This document shows positions 35,078 through 45,589 of a stretch of 64,000 nucleotides of DNA, one piece after another. Both the position numbers and the translations under genes were made by a program. The notes beneath the pieces are model-generated. The model saw nothing but the letters and a program-made list of their open reading frames with translations, did no database searches and was not told the origin of the DNA. The DNA is from Cymbidium sinense. Taxonomy: Eukaryota; Streptophyta; Magnoliopsida; Asparagales; Orchidaceae. Location of the stretch: contig CM038214.1 of assembly GCA_021442155.1 (NCBI GenBank), forward strand, positions 313,131,001 to 313,195,000, in the 5' to 3' direction. How positions within the stretch are numbered: position 1 is the first letter of the stretch; each line of letters begins with the position of its first letter.

Positions 35078-38000
35078 ATCACCGGGCTCCTTATCTTAGA
35101 AATTAATCTAATCTATTGGATTGACCTGGTTCAATACCTGTTTAACTACATGATCATTTTATACTTAGTGTTGTTCTTTCATTGGTATTTGCTGATGCAT
35201 CATCCTGATATCCCTTGCTGCTTATTTATTGATCTCTGTGGCATGTGATGTTGGTTTAATTGCAATAACTTTAATTGGGAGCTTACTGCTTCTGCTGCTT
35301 TTACTGTTAATGTGTTGATGTTCCTTTGGAATTTGCTGATGCATCATCCTATTACTCCTTGTTGGTCCTTTGCTGAGCTATGTGGCATCTATTATTGGTT
35401 TAATTATCCCAAGCTTCTTTGGGGTCTTACTATTACTAGTAAGATGTTTCATGTTTGCTGGAGGGAGATGTATTACTTAATGCTCTATTTTCTACTATAT
35501 TTTTTGATCAACAGGGACATATTTCTTTCCTTCTTCTGGAATTATATTCTGGGACCCTTGTCTCAATGTCTAACTGCTATACTTCTATATAACTTTATGG
35601 CTGACCCTATTTTATCTGATATTCTTCCCCTAATTATGGTTGTAGTCTCTTCTATGCTCCATAATCTTACCTCCACAACCTGTAAGGAGAGATCTTGCAA
35701 TATCCTTGCTATTATAACTTCTTCTCTACATAATTGGAATTATTTCTTCAATTCTAATATTACTGATGCTGTGGGATTAGCTACTAGCCCCATATTATGT
35801 GTCTTGAGGGATCTCAATGATGACTTTTCTTTGAACCACTTAATAAACTATGTTGTACCATTGCTCTTTACTAGTTTATCTTATATAGGTGTAATCTGGT
35901 GATGTTTTAACATTATGTTGGATTTTTGGGCCTTTTGTCCTGTAGGCCTTTATTGAGGTTGTTGACTGCATGGTGGCTTTTGCTTTTCTGCTTAATTTTT
36001 TTGTTAGAAATAGGGATTTTGCTAATCTTTACATGTTTGTGGTCTTTCTCCGCTACATCTTGGTCTAGCCTTTTCCCACTTCCTAACTATCTAGGATTTA
36101 TCTTATGCATTGTCTATTTTGAATGGGTGGTTTTATGGCCAACTTGTCGTTATTTTCTATCTTGGTTGTTGATCTAGATCATTGAATCTTATGTCCAGCA
36201 TGCTGCTACTGGGGTTGTCCATCATGTTCAGGAGGGTGCTTTTGGAGTTGTTTTCGCTTGCTTTGGCTAACCTCATATACCCATCCCGAGAGAATCGCAA
36301 TTTCCCATTTATTTTTTTTCTCACAGATTGGACTTACTTATTGGCTTTTCATTTTGTCTCGGGATGTGGGCTTAGTTAAGCATCATCCTCAACTGGAAGG
36401 ATATTTATGTTGTCTTTGTGGTTTTATTTCTTTCCTTTTCGATTTTATTACTATTTGTCCGCTAACATCTGATGGCCTTTCATTGCTACTATTTTTTCAT
36501 CTTCTAGTCTTGGCCATTTTATAGGATTTAACTTATGCATTGTCTATTTTGAATGGGTGGTTTTATGGCCAACTTGTTATTTTGTTTCTTGGTTGTTGTG
36601 ATGGTTCTTGAGTCTTATGTTAAAAAATCTTGGGGTTGCTTATCATGTTTAGCGGTGCTTTTGGAGTTATTTTTGATTATTTTGGCTAACCTCATATACC
36701 GCCGAGAAGGTTATTTCCAATTCAATTTTATTATTTCTTTGCAGGTTTGGACTTACTTAATGGCTTATCAGTTTGCCTTTACTAAGGATGTGGGTTTAAC
36801 TGCTAGCCAGATCATCTTTATCTGTTGATTATCTTTTGAACCAATTTTGTTTATACTTTACATCTATGCTTTTTAATGGAGTTTTATATGGTGGGTGTAT
36901 TAATTGTAATTTTTTTTCCACTGTTGGCTTTTGGATTATCGGGTCCTTTGTCCAGCAGGTTGTTTTTGTGGTTGTTAGCTATTTCTTGCCTTTGATTTTT
37001 TGATTGTTTTTGCTATTAACATCTGGGTTGCAGTTGTTCTCTCCTGCTGCTATTTTATCCCTCTTGGTTCTATTAGAATTGTGCAGATCATTGTGATTAT
37101 GCTTTTGCTTTACTTAATTTTAACCTATGTACTATTTTCTCTAAATGGATGGACTTATGGCCAGCTTGCTAGCTATGACTGTTGGCAGAACTGGACTATT
37201 GAGTTTGCTACTAAGCAAGCTACTTCTAGGGTGTTATCTCTGATTATCTTTTATTGGAATTATTTATGGTGGGGAGCAGGCCTTTACCTATTTCTTCTAA
37301 TCTGTTGCTGTATTCCCATCTCTTCTTTGATAGACTTCTGCATTTCCTGTGGTAACTTGGGTTGGTGGTATGATGTCTTCCTTTACACTTGCTGGTTGCT
37401 AACTTTTGCAACAAGGAGGTTGTTAACATTTGCATTACTTACATTCATTGGATTTCCTTTTATGGGAAATATCCTTGGGTTGTTTACTGGGCTGTTTACC
37501 AAGACTGTATATTTATTATTGTTATATACATTTGGGATGGAGTTAATACCATGCTTTTGTATTTTCCTGGCTAGTTTTCAGCAGGTATTACATCTGATCA
37601 TTTATTGCTTTTTACCTTTGCCTGACCTTTTCTGCTGTTTCCCTGTGGTGGGTCTTCTTGCTGGTCTCATTAAACCCTTAGATCTAGTTAAAAATATGGT
37701 TGACCTGAAAATGATGGCTTTCTTTCATTTGTGTTGGGATTATCATGCCATGGGGCCTAATATGATGACATATAATTTGCATGAGATCCACTTATCCATT
37801 CTACTCTTTGGTACTTTTTTCTTCTACTTTGTATACGACTTTGCTTATGTTTGCAGGTAATAAGGCTCAAAAGATCTTCTTCAAATGGCTGCTATATATG
37901 TTTGTTGGCTATGATGGCTGTGATGACTTCACTCCCCTTTGGTTTGGTAGTAGCTCTTGTGATGTAACCATTTTGCTGAAGTTTGGATGCTCATATTTGC

Positions 38001-38384
38001 ATTTGCCCCAACTTGGTGTGACTGAGCCTGAGCCTTCTCTATCACACTTCTTTATTATCATTTTTAGATTATACTATTTTCAATTATCATTTTGTCTGTA
38101 TTACCTTAGCTGCTCTAACTTCTTTCTCTACAATTTTGCGGTGCTTCTCTCTTGTCCTCTTCTAGGTTTGCTCCATAGTGTCATGCATTCTCACATCCTG
38201 CAGAGCATTGGCCCTAATCTTCCATTGGCTTCTTATGTTAATCAATTTGTATCTTTTGCTTGCTTTATTTTTTTTCTTTTGCTTTTAGTTGTACTTAGAT
38301 AGGTGATTTACTCCAGGTGATTGTAGCTCTTTGGTGATGGTTAGTTTATCCCCTTTAAAGACCTTGTAACCATCTTTTTGTGGC
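35078..38384 (+). other. LINE-C long T-rich 3' region with tandem modules
   Basis: 3.3 kb. The cctcat/cctcacc...gagag block occurs near 35663, 36267 and 36686, and the tgaatgggtggttttatgg block near 36107, 36540 and 37130. Open hydrophobic stretches lie at 35312-35902, 36258-36524 and 36553-36828. They share the order of sequence strings seen in LINE-B2 (CKERSCN, then VGLATSP). No recognised domain. Confidence 0.7.
37000..38302 (+). pseudogene. LINE-C candidate third ORF, C-terminal part (unrecognised, hydrophobic)
   Basis: Two open frames of 286 residues (37000-37860) and 173 residues (37781-38302), overlapping through one frameshift near 37850. The first carries GMELIPCFCIFLASFQQVL, then LPDLFCCFPVVGLLAGLI and DYHAM. 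The second carries FAGNKAQKIFFKWLL, FVGYDGCDDFTPLWFGSSS, LLKFGCSYLHLPQLGVTEP and PEPSLSHF. The strings and their order match LINE-B2 and LINE-D. 286 residues without a stop is long for decayed DNA, but T-rich composition favours it. Several membrane spans are likely if it is translated; no family is recognised. Confidence 0.4.
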
Positions 38385-38420
38385 AATAAAATTCTCCTAT
38401 ATGGGGTTCCCCAAAAAAAA
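38385..38420 (+). terminator. LINE-C polyadenylation signal, 3' hairpin and A-tail
   Basis: AATAAA at 38385-38390, then tctcctatatgggg, which forms an imperfect version of the CCCC/GGGG hairpin, then an A-run of about eight into CCATAAACCC repeat. Confidence 0.7.
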
Positions 38421-38539
38421 CCATAAACCCTAAACCCTAAGACTAGAACGCTAACTCTAAATCCCAAACCCTAAACCTAAAATATTTAAATAATTTAAAA
38501 ATTAATTGTAAACACTAAAACCTAATAAACCTAAACCCT
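38421..38539 (+). repeat. Short telomere-like spacer between LINE-C and GRP copy 2
   Basis: About 120 bases of degenerate CCCTAAA followed by an AT-rich stretch (taataaacctaaaccctaag) of the kind that precedes GRP copies 1 and 6. Confidence 0.75.
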
Positions 38540-39040
38540 AAGATTGGGAAAAACCTTGACGGTAGGAACATCACCGTCAACTAGGCTAAGTCTAGATTTG
38601 CGGTGGAGGCGAAGGTGGAGGCAGCGATTATTGCAATGGTGGCAGGGGATCTGGAGGTGCTAGTTGATCTGGAGGTGGTGGTCAGAGCAGTGGTGGTTAT
38701 GGAGGCGGGAGGAGCGACGGAGGTTACAATCGTGGTAGTGTTTAGGGGGGATCGACGATAGGATGGTGGATATTACTACTCAAGAGGCCGAGGTGGTTCT
38801 GATGGGAATGACAGAAATTGAAGAATGCCTGATCCGATCTGCTGCTTATGGTACTGCGTCTTTACAGTAGATATGGTTCTAATTATCTAGGGTTTTTTAT
38901 TTTCTCTATGCGTGCTCATTTTTGATCTATGTCATCGCATGTGTCTTAGAAAACTTGGTGTCACACTTGGTGTCATACTTGGTTGATGAAATTGAAAAGA
39001 AGAAATGTTGAATCTCAATTTGTTCTCTGTTAAAAATAAA
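38540..39040 (+). pseudogene. GRP retrocopy 2: 5'-truncated glycine-rich RNA-binding protein fragment
   Basis: Starts at the same codon as the other copies (aagattggg). The RRM end (gtaggaacatcaccgtcaac, the coding sequence of RNITVN) is followed by the Gly-rich region with frameshifts. A stop follows ctgatgggaatgacag. The 3' UTR-like stretch contains two near-identical phrases, cttggtgtcacacttggtgt, that look like a short tandem duplication absent from the other copies. It ends in tctctgttaaaaataaac. A processed, inactive fragment. Confidence 0.78.
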
Positions 39041-42000
39041 CAAATACCGTAAACCCTAAACTAGAACCTGAACCCTAGACCAAAAATATAAAACCTAAAC
39101 CCTAAAAACCTTAAACCGTAAACCCTAAACTCTAAACCCTTAATTGTAAACCCTAAACCTTAAACCCAAAACTCTAAACCCCAAACCCTAAACTCTAAAC
39201 CCTAAGCTAAACCTAAACCTAAACTAAATAAAACCTATAAATAATAAAAATAATAATACCTAAACAAAAAATAGATAAATAAAATAAAATAAAAACCTAA
39301 ACTGACACAAAGAAAATAAAAATAAAAATAAAACTAAATTAAAATAAAATAAATAAAACCTAAACTAAACTAAAAAAATAGAAAACCTAAAATAAAAAAA
39401 TAAAAAAATAAAAAATAAAATAAAGCTAAAAAATAAAAAATAAAATAAAAACTAAATAAAAACCTAAACCTAAAAAAATAAACTTAAATATAAAACCTAA
39501 ACCCTAAACTAAAAAAAAAATTGAAACCTAAAATAAAAATAAAATAAGCCTAAACCTAAACCAAAAATAAACTAAATTTAAACCTAAACCTAAACCCTAA
39601 ATAAAATAAAATAAACAAAAAGTAAACCTAAACTAAATTAAAAAATAAAACCTAAAAATGAACCTAAAATAAAAATCTAAAACCTAAACCTAAAAAAATA
39701 AAATAAAAACCTAAACCTAAACCTAAAAATAAATAAGAAAACCTAAACATGAAAATTACAATAAAACTAAAAATAAACTAAAAAAAAAACCTAAACATAA
39801 ACCTAAAATATGAACTAAAATAAATAACCTAAACTAAAATAAATAAACCTAAAATAAATAAGCTAAACTAAATAAAAAAAGCCTAAATAAAATAATAAAA
39901 TAAAATAAACTAAAATAAATAAAAATTAAACTAAATAAACCAATTACTTTGCTTAATTTAAAGATTAAAAATAAATAAATAAACCCTAACCTACTAACCC
40001 TGACCCAAACACCACCAAACTCAAACCCTAAACATCAACCCTAAACCCTAAATCCTAAACCTTAAAACCACACAATACCCTAACCCAACCCTACTAAACA
40101 AACCCTAAACAAAACCACAACCCTAAACCAATAAAAAAAACCCCAACCTATACTAAATAAACATAAAAATAAAATAAAAAGAAAATCTAAATAAAATAAA
40201 ATAAATAAAATAAAATAAAATAAAACCTAACTAAACCTAAACAACCAAACTAATCCCAAACCTAAATGTAAAAATAATATAAAATAAAAAATAAAAACTA
40301 AAATAAAATAAAATAAATAAAAACCTTAACTAAACTAAAAAAATAAAATAAACCTAAAAATAAAAAAAACTAAATAAAATAAAAATTAAATAAAAATTAA
40401 ATAAAAAGCTAAACCTAAAAAATTAAACCTAAAAATAAAACCAAAAAATAAATAAAAAATAAAACCTAAAATAAACTAGAAAACTCAAACCTTAAATAAA
40501 CAAAAAAATAAATATACCTAAACCTAAACTAAAATAAATAAACCCTAAACCTAAAATAAATAAACTTTAAACTATATAAAATAAATAAAATTAAAAATAA
40601 ACCTAAAATAAACCTAAAATAAAACTTAAAACCAAAATAAAATAAAATAAAACCTAATCTAATAAAAAATAAAATAAAACCCTAACCTTAAAATAAAGAA
40701 AATAAAACTAAACAAGAAAATAAGCATAAACTGAAACCTAAACATAATAATTAAACTAAAATAAATAAACATAAAATAAATAAACATAAAATAAATAAAC
40801 TAAATTAAATAAAAATAAAAATAAAAATAAATAAAAAATAAAATAAACTAAAATAAATAAAAAATAAACTAAATAAACCTAAACCTACCAGTTTACTTAA
40901 TTAAAAAAAATCCTAAACCCCAAACCATAAGCCCTAAATCCTAAACCCTAAACCCTAAAACCTAAACCCTAAAACCAACCATAAACCCTAAACTATAAAC
41001 CTACAACCCTAATCCCTAAGAAACCCTAAACACTAAACTAACCATAAACCCTAAACCCTAAATCCTAAACTAAAACTTAAACCCTAAACATAAAACCTAA
41101 ACCCAAAGCCATAAACCCTAAACCCTAAACCTCAAACCCTAAACCTTAAACCCTAAACCCTAAACCCTAAACCCAAAACCCTAAAAAGCTAAAAACTTTA
41201 ACCTAAACTAAATAAAACCTAAAAATAAAATAAAAAAAAAACCTAAACCTAAACAGGAACAGAAAATAAAATATAAAATAAAAATAAACTAAAATAAAAT
41301 AAACAAAAACCTAAACTAAATTAAAGAATAAAAAAAAACCAAAAGAAAATAAAAACTAAACCTAAAATAAAATAAAATAAAAACTAAATAAAAACCAAAA
41401 CCTAAAAAATAAACCTAAAAATAAATAAAAAGTGAAACCTAAACCATAAACAAAAAAAAACCTAAGCCTAAAATAAAAACAAAATAAACCTAAACCTAAA
41501 CTAAAAAAAACTAAACTAAAATAAATAAAACCTAACCTAAACCTAAAATGAACTAAACCTAAACCTAAATAAATAAATAAAGTAAAATAAACTAAAATAA
41601 ACTTAAACCTATAAATAAACCTAAAATATAAACCAGAAATCTGAACCTAAAAATATAAAATAAAAATCTATACCTAAACCTAAAAATAAAAAATAAAACC
41701 TAAACCTAAAAAAGAAAACTAAACTCAAAAATAAACATAAACTAAACCTAAACCAAAAAAATAAACTGAAATAAAAAACCTAAACTGAAATAGATAAACC
41801 TAAAATAAATAAACTAAACCTAAATTAAAATAAAAAATAAAATAAACTAAAATAAATAAAAAATAAACTAAATAAAACCTACCTGACAATTTGAAAAAAC
41901 AAAAAATAAAAAATAAAATCGATAAACCCACTAAACCCTAAATAACCTAAAAAACTCTAAACCCAAACCTAAACCACAAAATCCACAAAACCCTAAACCT

Positions 42001-42333
42001 AAATCCCAAACCTAAAACCTAAGACCAACTTAAAACCCCTATACTCTAAACCCAGACCTAAAAAATAAACCCTAAACTAAATAAAAAAAACTATAACTAA
42101 CCTAAACTCACAAAATCCACTAAACCTAAACTAAAACACTAAAACCCTAAACTAGTAAATTAAACCTAAACCCTAAAACCCAAATCCAAACCCTAAACCT
42201 AAACCCAAGCCCAAACCTAAACCCAAAAGCATAAACCCTAAAACCACCCTAAACCACATAATAACCCTACCCTACCCTAAACCCTAAACTACTTAAAGTA
42301 ACTAAATAAATTAAAAAAATAAACTTAAACCCT
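39041..42333 (+). repeat. Telomere-like and AT-rich array between GRP copies 2 and 3
   Basis: CCCTAAA tracts lie at about 39045-39220, 39985-40135, 40905-41180 and 41915-42333. AT-rich blocks between them end in motifs near 39948 (aattactttgcttaattt), 40885 (taccagtttacttaatt) and 41880. The last 35 bases before the GRP fragment (actaaataaattaaaaaaa) are shared with the flanks of copies 4 and 6. No gene seen. Confidence 0.87.
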
Positions 42334-42716
42334 AAGAATGGGTGAACCTTGGTGCAGAACATCACCATCAACCAAAGGTTTAGATCAAGGAAGTGGAGGC
42401 TGGTTATCCAGGTGGTGGTATATGGAGGTGCTAGTGGATATCGAGGTGGTGGTAGCATGTTGGATGGAGGCGGGAGGGCGAAAGATAGTAGTGTGGAGGA
42501 TAGATCGGTGATATGATGAGGATAAGGCTAGGGTGGTTCGATGGCTGGTAAGAACACATTCAATAGTTGCTTATGGAAGGTTTTTGATTTGCTCTATGTG
42601 TGATCATTTTTTATCTATGTCGTTGCTTGTGTCATAGAAAACTTGGTGTGTTACTTGGTTGATGAAATTGAAAAGAAGAAATGCTAAATTTTAATTTGTT
42701 GTCTGTTAAAAAAAAA
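42334..42716 (+). pseudogene. GRP retrocopy 3: heavily deleted glycine-rich RNA-binding protein fragment
   Basis: Same 5' breakpoint (aagaatgggtgaacc) and same 3' end (gtctgtta and an A-run, then accaaaaacct). Many small deletions in the Gly-rich part leave no usable frame. The 3' UTR-like part (gctctatgtgtgatcatttt, gttacttggttgatgaaatt) is well kept. The upstream flank of about 35 bases and the downstream accaaaaacc are shared with copies 4 and 6. Confidence 0.75.
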
Positions 42717-44021
42717 CCAAAAACCTCAAACCCTAAACATAAAACCTAAACCCTAAACCCTAAACCTTAACTCCTAAACCCAAAACCCTAAAACCTACAA
42801 CCCTAAACCCTAAACCTTGAACCCCAACCCTAAACCCCAATCCCTAAACCTAAAACCTAAAAGCTAAACCTAAACTAAATAATACCTAAAAATAAAATAA
42901 ATAAATAAACCTAAATCTAAATAAATAAAATAAAATAAAATAAAAACCTAAATAAAAACCTAAAACTAAACCTAAACTTAAACATAAAAATAAAATTAAA
43001 TTAAATTAAATTAAAATTAAACGAAAATAAAATAAATAAAAACTTAAAGTAAACTAAAAAATTTTAAAATAAAATAAAAATCTAAATAAAATCAAAACTA
43101 AATAAAATGAAATAAACCTAAAATAAAATAAAATAAAACTAAATAAAATCTAAACCTAAAATAAATCCTAAAAATATATAAAAAATAAAACATAAACCTT
43201 AAACTAAAAAAAAAAATCTAAACATAAAATAAATAAAATAAAATAAACCAAAACCTAAACTAAATTAAACAAAACTAAAATAAATAAAACCTAAACCTAA
43301 ACCTAAAATAAATTAAACCTAAACCCTAAACTAAATAAAATAAAATATTCTAAAAATAAACCTATACCTAAACTACAAAATAAAACCTAAAAATAAACCT
43401 AAAATAAAAACATATAATCCAATCCTAAGAAAATAAAATAAAAACCTAAACTTAAACCAAAAAATTAAAAATAAAACCTAAACCTATAATTGAAATAAAA
43501 TAAAATAAAACTAAAAATAAACATAAAACACTAAAATAAATAAAATAAACTAAATGAAAATAAATAAATAAACTAAATGAAATAAAAAATAAACCTAAAT
43601 GAAAATAAATAATAAAATAAACTAAAATAAATAAAAATAAACTAAAAAACAAACTAACTTTTTTTTTAAAACTAATAATGACCCATGCCTAAATCTTAAA
43701 CCATAAACCCTAAAATTGTGGCCAAACTTATCCTAAACCTTGAACCTTAAACCAGCCAGACTCACCAAAAAAACCCTAAACTCTAAAATCCACAAATAAA
43801 TCCACAATGTGACCTCTACCTAAACTAAACCCTAACCCTAATCCTAAACCCAAATCTAAAACCTTAAACCCTAAATTAACCATAAACCTAAACCCACCAA
43901 AAACCTAAATCTCTTAACTTTTCTTAAACTGACACTAAGCTAAACCCCTAACCTAAATCACCCTAAACCTAAAATCCTAAACCCATACTCCACACAAACC
44001 CAACCCTAAACATTAAACCCC
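42717..44021 (+). repeat. Telomere-like and AT-rich repeat between GRP copy 3 and LINE-D
   Basis: CCCTAAA tract at about 42717-42860, AT-rich block at about 42861-43680 ending in a diverged motif (aactaacttttttttt), then a strongly degenerate CCCTAAA tract at 43681-44021. LINE-D begins directly after it at a change to ordinary GC-containing sequence. The minus-strand open frame 43452-43652 is low-complexity. No gene seen. Confidence 0.85.
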
Positions 44022-44149
44022 AGGGCTTTCTTCGGCAATTTTGGTTCCCCTCGTGGATTGGCCATTCTGGTGGCCTTCTCCACCTCACGGCGTGTATCGC
44101 TCCCTGTGTGAAGTCCTTGGATTAGACCAATGGTGGGCTTCTCTGAATC

Positions 44150-45528
44150 GACTGTTGCCTCTCGGCGACGCGGCTTTGCTCTCCGACTCTACAAGTTTTT
44201 TGGATTCGATTTCACCTGTTAATGCACCTGTTGTTAAATCATTCAAAGATGCTTTATCTGGTAAGATCTCTAGCTCAAATGCTTCGGTTAATCTCATTTT
44301 GACATCTTATCATGGATTTGCGTGTGTGTTGGTCGGGATGTTGAGAAACTTGCTAAGCCCTTGAGTTTGCTTTGGTGGGTAAATTCTCCTTAGACCGACT
44401 CTTGATAATATTCGCTCTTTCTTTCATAGTTTAAAATTATCGTACTTTTCTATGTGATCGATCCCGTCATATTCTTATTCAACTCTTAAATGATTTAGAT
44501 TACTGTGGTTTTGCTCGTCGTTCTTATTTTGTGCATAATTGTCAAATCACTATTGAAATGGTCGCCTCTTTAATGTCAAGAGGAATCTCCCATTGTCCCT
44601 CTTTGGCTTTCTTTTCCTAACATGTCACGAATACACTATGTCACTCATCAAGTTTTTCTTTGTTGGCGCCTTTTGGTAGGCCTCTCCAAATAGACCAAGC
44701 AATGGCCACTAGATCTAGGCCATCTGCCATATTCTCGTTGAGATAGACATCACAAAAAAATATCCCAAAGAGGTTTGGATTGGCTCAAAAAATTTGGATA
44801 TAGTCAAAGTCAAATTTGAAAATTTTCTCTTTTGCACTCCTTTGCAAGATTCGCACGCGATCACTTTCGGCTTTGTGCTTCATCCTAACCTCAAAAAAAT
44901 TTACCACAGAATATGAATACCATTAATGGGCTGGAAAACCACTACTCTAGCATATGTGCCTAAAAAACTCAAAAGAACCTCTCCTCCCTACACCTCCCTC
45001 GTCTGTCTAGTGGAAAACACTATGACCTTGGTACTAAAATAGCCATTGAGGGGTGTGATGATACCAATGGCAATTTACCTAACCTCATCCCTGCTAGTAA
45101 TAATCTAGTTTCCCATGATAGTTCTATGCTTCATTTAAATCCTATCAAAATCAGAATGTATATATTGGACACCCAATTAAACAATTTGAATGAGAATCAT
45201 ATAATGGACCAAAATAATGATGATGGCTTGAACATATTGAGAAAGATATTTGTATTACGAATGGTGTTAGAACTTCCCCATCTATTTCCCAGTGTTAATC
45301 AATTGAACCCAATTTCTCACACTTTATCGATCACGGAAGAAGGTGAAATCCTCTTCTAAAACATTGATAGATTCTTCTACTATTAGGAACCCAAAATCAA
45401 TCACTTTCGATGGAGATAATTTACTCGATAGACCCTTTCAAATTGTTAAAACAAAAAACCCTACAAAGCAAAATTTTCTAATAATAACCTCACTAGAACC
45501 ACTCGCTCTTCTTCCACCCCACAAGTAA
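44150..45528 (+). pseudogene. LINE-D ORF1 (DUF4283-like, zinc-knuckle region), frameshifted
   Basis: The N-terminal part reads VNAPVVKSFKDALSGK within 44041-44364. The core can be followed with repeated frame changes (KRNLPLSLFGFLF-type shifted phrases, then ITKKYPKEVWIGS near 44748). The zinc-knuckle area near 44830-44880 is damaged. The C-terminus is open at 45343-45528 (FDGDNLLDRPFQIV and LEPLALL) and ends in TAA. Family assignment rests on alignment with LINE-A and B1. Inactive. Confidence 0.75.
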
Positions 45529-45534
45529 TGTGTC

Positions 45535-45589
45535 ATCATTTCTCTCCTCTCTTTCCTTTCTTTTTTCCTTTTCCCTTTTTGGTTTATTT
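45535..45589 (+). other. Polypyrimidine spacer before LINE-D ORF2
   Basis: A C/T-rich spacer of about 55 bases between the ORF1 stop and the ORF2 ATG at 45590, equivalent to the spacers in LINE-B1 and LINE-C. Confidence 0.55.

Larger units (their letters stand above)
30758..38414 (+). mobile_element. LINE-C: 5'-truncated plant L1, best preserved ORF2
   Basis: 7.7 kb, beginning near the end of ORF1. It contains a complete set of ORF2 domains, a 3.3 kb 3' region, AATAAA at 38385-38390, a terminal hairpin and an A-run into telomere-like repeat. It is closest to LINE-B1 in ORF2 and shares its lesion in the RT catalytic box. The truncation point abuts the end motif of the AT-rich satellite instead of a CCCTAAA tract, unlike the other copies. 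Confidence 0.88.

Noticed and set aside
35312..36828. Individual hydrophobic open frames in the LINE-C 3' region as separate membrane-protein genes
   Set aside because: They lie between RNase H and the poly(A) signal of the LINE and recur in other copies. They are treated as part of the element and of the candidate third frame.
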